Shown one piece after another: positions 57,212 through 64,000 of a DNA stretch of 64,000 bases (positions are counted from its first letter, which is position 1; each line of letters opens with the position of its first letter). The stretch comes from Phaeotremella fagi (taxonomy: Eukaryota; Basidiomycota; Tremellomycetes; Tremellales; Phaeotremellaceae). Below the pieces are notes generated by a model. That model made no database searches, had not been told where the DNA came from, and saw only the letters and a list, made by a program, of their open reading frames with translations. The DNA lies in NCBI GenBank assembly GCA_001599715.1, contig BCHU01000005.1, positions 868,001 through 932,000 of the forward strand, given 5' to 3'. The translations under genes were made by a program, and so were the position numbers.

Positions 57212-58366
57212 GAGTGTCAGTTGGAATATCTGGACTTCATTGACCTACCGAATCTAGCAGAGTTACCACAAACGATATCTGCACCCCATTCTCCAGGTGG
57301 TTTAAGCATAGTCAAAGCGAGTAAATCCGTTGCTACCACCATTTTACCACCAAGTTTTTTGATTTCTGCAGAACTAGCCTCCCAAGATCCGATTTCACCG
57401 TTGACATCAGGGTATTGTACCATGGCACCCATAAGTTTTTCTTCGCCGAGTGATTGTAGTTCACTTTGGAAGGTTTCGTTGCTTTTAGCTATTTGGAGGG
57501 TGATACCGAAACCTTCAGCACGGGTTTGAAGGACAGCAAGAGTTTGAGGGGCTACGGTTGGTGAGACGAGGAAAACTTTTTTACCCTTTGAGAGCTTGTT
57601 TTTGGGAATCGAGGCGAGACACATGGCCATACCTTCAGCTGCTGCTGTGGCTTCATCGAGGAGGGAAGCGTTGGCGATGGGTAGACCGGTGAGTGAGATA
57701 GCGACGGTTTGATAGTTGATTAGAGATTCAAGACGACCTTGGGATTGTTCGGGTGAATAAGGGGTGTAGGCAGTGTACCAAGCAGGGTTTTCGAAGATCT
57801 AGAGATCAATTTTGAGCTATGACTTGAGCACCTACGTTTCTTTGAATGACTGGGGGTACGATCGCGTTGTGGTAGCTAATAGCGATTTAGCGTTGTTCTT
57901 GACGTGGAATCGTGACTCACCCCATACCGATATAACTTTTCATAGGTTTATTCATCGATGCAATCTCTTCAACCCGTCTTCGTAACTCCAATTCACTCAG
58001 TTGTCTGATCCCTCTAGCACTGTCGGTATCAGTGAGAGCGTCGACTCGGATAGCCCGGGGGATGGTTTCATCAACGAAAGCGTCCATACTCTCGTATCCA
58101 AGAACTTTAAGCATCTCGTCAACGTCTGTTGGACGCGGACCTAGATGTCTTGGGAGGAAGGTGTCGAGTGGCGTGAAGATAGAGGAAGTTGATGGATGGA
58201 ATGAGGATGATGGTGGATGAGGATGTGGGGAGGTCGCTGTGGTGGAAGAATAGGTTGGTGGGGTTGAGGTGGGTTTGAATAGTCTTGCGGTAGAGGTGAC
58301 AGTTCGGAGGGAAGAGGTTGAAGGAGTAAATCGCAGAGCGCGACGAGAGATGAGAGAAATGGACAT
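54842..58366 (-). CDS. GCV2: Glycine dehydrogenase (decarboxylating), P protein of the glycine cleavage system
   Basis: PLP enzyme of the mitochondrial matrix that decarboxylates glycine and passes the aminomethyl group to the H protein. The start at 58366 gives [20 protein letters not shown], a presequence, then a Ser/Thr/Pro linker and [20 protein letters not shown], the family's N-terminal motif. The first half includes [12 protein letters not shown]; the second has [20 protein letters not shown] with [72 protein letters not shown] with [12 protein letters not shown], and the PLP-lysine segment ISHTNTHK joined across an intron to [17 protein letters not shown]. It ends [20 protein letters not shown] followed by V. 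About eight exons. The lysine loop reads HTNTHK where many family members have HLNLHK. Confidence 0.94.
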
Positions 58367-58998
58367 GGTGGGAGATGATTACAATAGATGAGATGAGATG
58401 GTGAGAAAAGATAGATTGATAAAGAATGAAATGGGGGATGAGAAAAGAAAGAAAGAAAGAGATAGAGGAAACGTCGAGTTTATTATATCCAAATCGTGAT
58501 TTTGCACTGAGAGATAGTTGTTGGAAAATCCTTGATCTGATTTTCCAATAATTACATTTGAATGCTGTAATTGGGCGGCGGAGCCCTGAGCCTGAGTGAG
58601 TGAGTGTCGCTATCTAAACGCGTTTTATCGGGATACAGTAATAAGCTGGTTGGCTGGCTGGCTGGTTTGAGGTCACATCACTTGATCTCCTCGTGTTGTG
58701 TATGCTACAGCTACATTCGACTCGAACTGGTCATTCTCACTCTACTCCCACTCTTACTCCCACCCTCATAGATAACCAAAGGATGCTCTTATCTCACCAT
58801 CTGTTCCTAAAGGAGGTTCATTCGGAAAGAGCCACGTGGAGAGATAAGCTTCTTAGTTGTACAATGACGTGTCATTGAGTCGTATTTTAACGGAAGTATT
58901 TATTTCAACGTTACTGTTATTTTGGAATTTAAACATTGAAACTCATTTAAACACCATCACCACCAACCACACTTAACTTAACTCCAATCGCAATCACA
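58367..58998. promoter_or_regulatory. Divergent region (GCV2 / SSF1)
   Basis: 632 bp. It holds an AAAG run (about 58445-58462) in the GCV2 leader, a GGCT tetranucleotide run (about 58645-58667) and a CACGTGG E-box-like site at about 58834. No gene was seen; a 61-codon plus frame at 58693-58878 is not convincing. Confidence 0.4.
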
Positions 58999-60768
58999 AT
59001 GGGTGCAAGAAGAAGGAAGAACAGAACCCATCTGAAAGGTCCTGCAAAAGGTGAAACAGAGGAGAATGTTCCAAAGTCATTCGTTATAAAGGTATATCAA
59101 GTCCATTCCGCTATCTCGACCTCAAGCTGATTTATCCTACCAGTCCGGGATGGTCACTAAATCCATATCCCAACTTGTCAGAGATACGAGAAAATTAATG
59201 GAACCCAACACAGCTACACGACTGAAAGTGAGTCCATATACCCTATCCTAAGCAGTAATCTCATTAAACCTCCCTAGGAACGACCTCATGCAAGATTAAG
59301 AGATTATCTATCGATAGCACCTACACTCAACGTCACTCATCTTATGGCTTTCACTTTGACAGATGCTGCAAATGTTCATATGAGGGTTGCGAGATTGCCT
59401 CAAGGACCTACTTTGACTTTCAGAGTTCAAAGATATAGTTTGATGAAGTGAGTAGTTAATCTACAGGATTTGTATTGACTGTCTCCAGGGACCTCGTCAA
59501 TTCTTCCATGAGGAATGTAGGGAAAGCTCCCGGTGGTGAATACAGGAATCCTCCTTTGGTATGTATTGAGATCAGTTGTGTTCTCGTTCAGAGCTGACAT
59601 CGACTTAGCTTGTTCTGAACAACTTTCAACAACCTGCTGGATCACCCGTCCTTCCTCAGTTACGATTGATGAGTACAATGTTTCAAGGTTTATTCCCACC
59701 TATACAAGTGGAAAAAGTAAGTCTATCGATACCACACAGTCAGAGAACTTACATGGCATAGTCTGCTTTACCCACATTCCGTCGAGTCCTATTAATCTCC
59801 TATTCCCACACCACCCACCTAATTTCCTTCAGACATTACACAATATCAGTCAGACCTCACGGTGTATCTCGACGAGTCAGAAAACTTTTGAATCCAGCTG
59901 GACCATCGACCTCCCAATCATCCACTTCCAGACGCGCACCGAATCTATCTTCAGCAGACGACATTGCCGATTACCTGTTACGTCGAACTGGTACACCAGG
60001 ATCAGAAGCTTCTACAGCAGGATACGATTCCATGTCAGAAACCGATGCAAGTGAGGCTGAAAGTGATACCAACGCTGTTGAGTTACCTGAAGATTACGTT
60101 GGTAGAGGTAACAGGAAAGGCGAAAGGAAGGCTGTTAGATTGATAGAAACTGGACCAAGGTTGGAGATGAAATTGATTAAAGTCGTCGAAGGTTTAGTTG
60201 GAAGTCGAAAAGGTGAAGGTGAAACTGTGTTCCATGAGTTTGGTAAGTATTCTAACCCTGGAGATCGAGAATCATAACTGACACAAATCTTTACTTAATA
60301 GTTCATAAAACCAAAGCGGACGCCAAAGCGCAAAACGAATCTCACGAGAAGAAACGTGCGATGAAAGCAGCTAGAAGGGCTGAACAAGATGCCAACGTCG
60401 CTCGTAAAAAGGCTTTAGCCCAGAAAGACAAAGAGGATAAAGAAGAGGATGAAGAGGAGGACGACGACGACGAAGTTGATATAGAAGGATTATCGGATGT
60501 TGATATAGATCAAGATCCAGAGGACGGACTCGAAGCTAGAAGGTTGAAGAAACCTGTTGATGAAAGTAGTGAGGAGGACGAGGATGAGTTTGGTTATGAA
60601 GATCGTGGAGCTGAGGATGAGGATGAGGACGAGGATGAAGGTGATTGGGATGATAATGTTGGAGTTGGTGAAGTTAGTTCTGAAGGGAGTGACAGTGATA
60701 GTGACGAGGAGGTTGAGAGACCACCTAGACCTATTAAACGGAGCAAGAACAGGAATGGGAAAGTTTGA
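58999..60768 (+). CDS. SSF1: Brix-domain ribosome biogenesis protein SSF1 (Peter Pan)
   Basis: Pre-60S assembly factor of the nucleolus. Starts MGARRRKNRTHLKGPAKGET, then PKSFVIKSGMVTKSISQLVR, DTRKLMEPNTATRLKERPHA, LRDYLSIAPTLNVTHLMAFT, NVHMRVARLPQGPTLTFRVQ and RYSLMKDLVNSSMRN. These are the Brix domain motifs. Next come NPPLLVLNNFQQPAGSPVLP, TMFQGLFPPIQVEK and FRHYTISVRPHGVSRRVRKL (the sigma70-like end of the domain). After it come ERKAVRLIETGPRLEMKLIK and VFHEF with VHKTKADAKAQ, then a very acidic tail (KEEDEEEDDDDEVDIEGLSD) and a basic end RPIKRSKNRNGKV. Six or seven exons with 40-60 nt introns. The order and the ETGPR--M-L-K motif identify Ssf1 rather than other Brix proteins. Confidence 0.92.
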
Positions 60769-60919
60769 GTTTAAGTGTAATTTATGCATTTATATATCTA
60801 TATGAAACCGTTTATACTATACTATAAGACACTCCATCAACCGGATGAAAATGTTTTTCCCTTGCCTTCTAGCATCTACACAAAAAGTCCTATCCCTCCA
60901 ACACCACCCCAAAACAGAT

Positions 60920-61971
60920 TCAGAACCAAGCAAGAAATCCTGGAAGACCTGTACCGACCCTTTTACGATATTGAACATATTCATCACCGAAGAATTGAAC
61001 CAGATATTTTTCTTCGGCTGGGGATCGTTTGATAATCAGTTTTGACAAGATTTAGATGACAAAGTAACATACCTATGATCCTGGACGAAAAGAATTTTCC
61101 TAAGATAACGATAAAAGCCAAGGTACTTATCACGTTGCAAAGTAATAACTGTGTTGCTACGGCCCACCAAAAGAATCCGACGTATGATGGATGTCTTGAA
61201 TATCTATATGATTTTGGTTTACTTAGTGGATGATGGGGAATCTGAATGTATTGGACTTACGCATAAACACCTCGAGTTACCAAGACGTGATCATCATGTT
61301 TTTTTGTTTGCACGACATGATGGAAACTGACTGAAGCGTGGATCATCGCCAACGATCTCAAGATCTGGGACGTGATTAGACCTATCACGACTGTTTGGGG
61401 GTTCAGTGAGTGCGTTTTATTGATGGGAATGGACTTACTGATAGATAACACAGGTAACGAATTGAATTTTGAGCTGAATTTCTGAGGGAGGAGATAGCAC
61501 GATATGAGATATTCAGTTAAACCGAATGCATGGGCGTAATGATATTGATTAGTGTTGTTGAGTAAGAACGCTAAAGTCCCAAACGATCAACATACAAATC
61601 AAGAGGAAATAATGAACACTTGACCCACCATCAACACTCAATTTATTATAATTCCAACCAGCGGTAGTGAAGAATTCCAACAAATGGAAGATACCCATGA
61701 AAGCCAGATAAAGTCCTAACTGGGGTTTCACCCATGACCATTGATACACCCCGAAATAGTGTAGGTAGTGATGACTTGCGAAAGCTAGTGACGAGAATGT
61801 TAGACCACCTAGGAGGGCTGAGATTAGGGAGACCGCTAGTGGGGTGTTGGGGAGGGAACCTTTTGCCGTGTATTGGTCGGTTTTGGGGAGGAGGGGGGTG
61901 GGTGTGGGCGTGGGGGTTTGGGTTGGGATTGGTGAGGAGATTTTTGGATTGCCGTTGTCGTTCGATGACAT
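60920..61971 (-). CDS. STE14: Protein-S-isoprenylcysteine O-methyltransferase
   Basis: ER membrane enzyme that methylates prenylated CAAX proteins such as Ras and a-factor-type pheromones. The start at 61971 gives a Thr/Pro-rich cytosolic N-terminus (MSSNDNGNPKISSPIPTQTP). Spans follow: LAVSLISALLGGLTFSSLAF, LGLYLAFMGIFHLLEFFTTA and VVIGLITSQILRSLAMIHAS. Catalytic-region motifs are YNYKLSVDGGSS-like, HHVVQTKKHDDHVLVTRGVY, AYSRHPSYVGFFWWAVATQL (family R-HP-Y-G motif) and LAFIVILGKFFSSRIIAEEK with YLVQFFGDEYVQYRKRVGTG-LPGF at the end. The R-HPSY-G and EE--L---FG--Y--Y---V-TG-PG elements are the ICMT signature that binds S-adenosylmethionine. Six exons. Confidence 0.93.
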
Positions 61972-62259
61972 TTTGACTTTGATGATTGGGTTGTAGGAGG
62001 TTGAGAGATGTTTAGAAGTGAAAAGATAGATAGAGAGTTGAAAACTGCCTTTTGTCCAAGTCGAGAGAACAATAAACCTTTCAAGTTCCTTTGATGTGGA
62101 GCCCCACTTCAACACACATAATGCCGTAAGTTATCACATCAGTTACAACTATCTACGAATGCTACAAGGAATACGAACCTTTGTATAGCTACAAAATCGT
62201 TACAAATGCAATTACAAACCACAGAAGACTGTACCAGCAAGAACCACATCCACCTCCTC

Positions 62260-63321
62260 TCAATCATCCTTGCTCAACGACGGGATAGCATCCTGCTCCT
62301 CCCCCTCCTCGTCGTCTCGAGGTGGACTCTTGAAAAACGGTGCGGGCGACGATGCCGACGATACCGGAGTCTCAATGATCTCTTCTTTGCTGACGGCTCT
62401 GAATAACTAGGGGAAATACCGTATCAATGAACGATTCTTCCATCTTCAAACCGACTCCACTCACTTCATCTTCCAAGGCCATCAATGCAGATGACGGACC
62501 AAAAAATGGACCTGATTTTGACCAGCTCATATCAAACAATGAATCCTTGATATCATCAAATTCATGTAAAAAAGCCATGTCGTCGTAACCACAACCACGC
62601 ATCCAATTTGCTATCTGAAGTGCAGCCGTGGTCTTGAGCAAAGCTCTATTTTCAGGTGAACCAAAATCTTCTTGAAAAGTGTGGGGCGATTCCAAATTGA
62701 CTGGATTCGAATTTCGCCATTTTGGAGGGTCCCCGTTGATCTCGGCCTTGTTCATGGCTTGCATGAAATAGCCAATGGCAGCTTGACCGCTTTTTTCAGC
62801 GTTTGGTGTTGCTATTAAGAAAGTGCTTAACCTACAGTAATATTGAGAGTACTAAGGTCAAACTTAGAGTGGTGGACAGAATTTGACTGTATATTTGAGA
62901 ACTCACCCTTGCGCCGATATCTTTGATCTTTTGCTGTTTTTCACTCGATAAAAAGAAGAAGAAGCCATCAGATATCGTAAGAAGTGACCAATGTCGTCTA
63001 TGTATAACGCTATAAGCACGAATGAGCTCGCTTCTAGTGATCTGTAAAGGAAAGATCCATCCACAATTAGTTTTTCTAACAACAACTACTATCACCTTAT
63101 CATCGAGAACGTACTTGAAATGATTTCCCAGCGAATGAACATTTGAACGATAAGATGAATATTGGGTTCTTCCAAAAGAATGGTAGAGCTCGAGGGAGAA
63201 CGAGGTAGGAACACTCGGCAGTGTGTTGGAGTTGAAGAAAAGATGAATGGGAAGGAGGAACTTTGTCGACAAAGTCGATTGATTTAAAATATTGGTATTG
63301 TGCTTCGGCCATCCGAGTCAT
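62260..63321 (-). CDS. Conserved fungal protein of unknown function; reading-frame step unresolved
   Basis: I do not recognise a named family. Exon 1 from 63321 reads MTRMAEAQYQYFKSIDFVDK, then SYLVLPRALPFFWKNPIFIL. Exon 2 joins in the same frame as ITRSELIRAYSVIHRRHWSL with LTISDGFFFFLSSEKQQKIK. Exon 3 reads LSTFLIATPNAEKSGQAAIG, YFMQAMNKAEINGDPPKWRN, LLKTTAALQIANWMRGCGYD and MSWSKSGPFFGPSSALMALE. A 58-nt intron (donor GTGAGTGG) leads to LFRAVSKEEIIETPVSSASS and an acidic end IPSLSKDD. The GT-AG junction between exons 2 and 3 (donor near 62908, acceptor near 62831) is one base out of frame with exon 2 as read. Either a splice site is misplaced, the copy is frameshifted, or the sequence has an error. 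No membrane span is convincing. Confidence 0.55.
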
Positions 63322-63662
63322 GTTGGACGTTGATGTTGATGTTGATGTTACTACAAATACATGATAAAATTGAATTGAAGTAAGTCACTGGATCACTGTG
63401 CCACTCTATAGATATCCTGCTCATTCGTTTTAGGCGCGCAAACAGTTAATGTTTGCGGCGTGCCTAACCATCCATCACTCATTCATTCGTTGTTTTCACT
63501 GAATTTTCAATCTTCATCTGAAATCTATCAACTAAAAACCACCTTCGATAAACAACAACCCTCACCAACACGAGCCAACACTCCTCAGAGGTATCCCCTC
63601 GTACACCCACCCCACTCTGAATGACAATTTCAATCTGAGCACCGAGCAAAACCCTCAACAAA
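63322..63662. promoter_or_regulatory. Divergent intergenic region
   Basis: 341 bp between the two starts. A TTGATG hexamer run (about 63329-63350) lies just upstream of the minus-strand start. AGGCGCGCAAAC (63433-63444) and TGCGGCGTGCC follow as GC-rich patches. Confidence 0.4.
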
Positions 63663-64000
63663 ATGTCATCAGAAGTCGCGGTTTCAGTATGTCGTGTCTT
63701 TTGTTTATCTAGTCTTCTTTCTTAATTTGACTGACTCTCATCTTGACAGGCCAGAGAATTATGGGGAGCTGTAAGAGAGTACTATGATTCCAGGGAGACT
63801 ACTATCGAGTAGGATTTAATCTCGGTCGTCAGATTCGTAATGGTTTGCTAACCATGTTACTTTTAGGGAAATCAAGAACGACCATGAAATCCATTTAAAG
63901 GAGTTGTTTGGGATGATGCGTGGATTGAACGGTAGTGGAAGTGAATTTCCATCTTTCGAGCATGATTTCATGGATTACGATAGTGGTTGTAAAGAATTTC
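63663..64000 (+). CDS. Unknown protein, 5' end only (partial)
   Basis: The ATG at 63663 gives MSSEVAVS, then across an intron (63687-63749) ARELWGAVREYYDSRETTIE, and across a second intron EIKNDHEIHLKELFGMMRGL with NGSGSEFPSFEHDFMDYDSG. The frame runs off the window edge. Too little is present to assign a family. Two introns within the first 60 codons resemble the style of neighbouring genes. Confidence 0.5.

Overview
The window is nuclear DNA of a basidiomycete yeast. I infer Tremellomycetes (Cryptococcus/Kwoniella type) from the high gene density, many 38-100 nt introns with GTRNGT donors and CTRAY-type branch points, short shared promoters, and the look of the proteins. No tRNA, rRNA, intact transposon or CRISPR array was seen. 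I place 31 protein-coding loci, including a fusion-type gene with two in-frame stops and a three-copy array with two damaged members, plus one doubtful ORF. Splice sites were read by eye.

Left part (1-6.6 kb): the 3' end of a glutaminyl-peptide cyclotransferase-like gene, the complex I 49 kDa subunit (NDUFS2), an MRH-domain membrane protein and the sterol C-24(28) reductase ERG4.

Accessory-looking part (6.7-11.5 kb): a tandem array of three small paralogous genes I do not recognise. Copy B looks intact (143 residues, 311 + 21 + 100 nt exons). Copy A has an in-frame TAG and a row of duplicated 21-nt microexons, each encoding seven residues, in a ~60-bp repeat. Copy C has lost the microexon and its tail exon is orphaned. 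Next comes a gene joining an AN1 zinc finger to an aminoglycoside-phosphotransferase-like kinase, with two in-frame nonsense codons. This part is the best candidate for undescribed biology.

Middle part (12-31.3 kb): COA1 and CBP3 (cytochrome oxidase and bc1 assembly), a conserved acidic protein, the vacuolar lipase ATG15, a small orphan gene, an F-box-like protein, the ribosome-assembly chaperone RRB1 divergent from mitochondrial uS7m, a NAP/SET histone chaperone, an F-box/WD40 protein and a GH31 alpha-glucosidase.

Repeat part (32-38.9 kb): a very large secreted Ala/Ser/Val/Pro-rich repeat protein of about 1,700 residues, followed by 1.7 kb with no convincing gene.

Right part (38.9-64 kb): a RAX1-like RGS membrane protein, a short-chain dehydrogenase, SCO1, the DEAD-box helicase SPB4, a TMEM184/DUF300 protein, an IVY1-like protein, an orphan gene, the replication factor SLD2, glycine decarboxylase GCV2, the Brix protein SSF1, the CAAX methyltransferase STE14, a conserved unknown protein with an unresolved reading-frame step, and the 5' end of an unknown gene. 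Respiratory, mitochondrial and ribosome-biogenesis functions predominate among the housekeeping genes. They are not co-transcribed but often share divergent promoters of about 190 bp.
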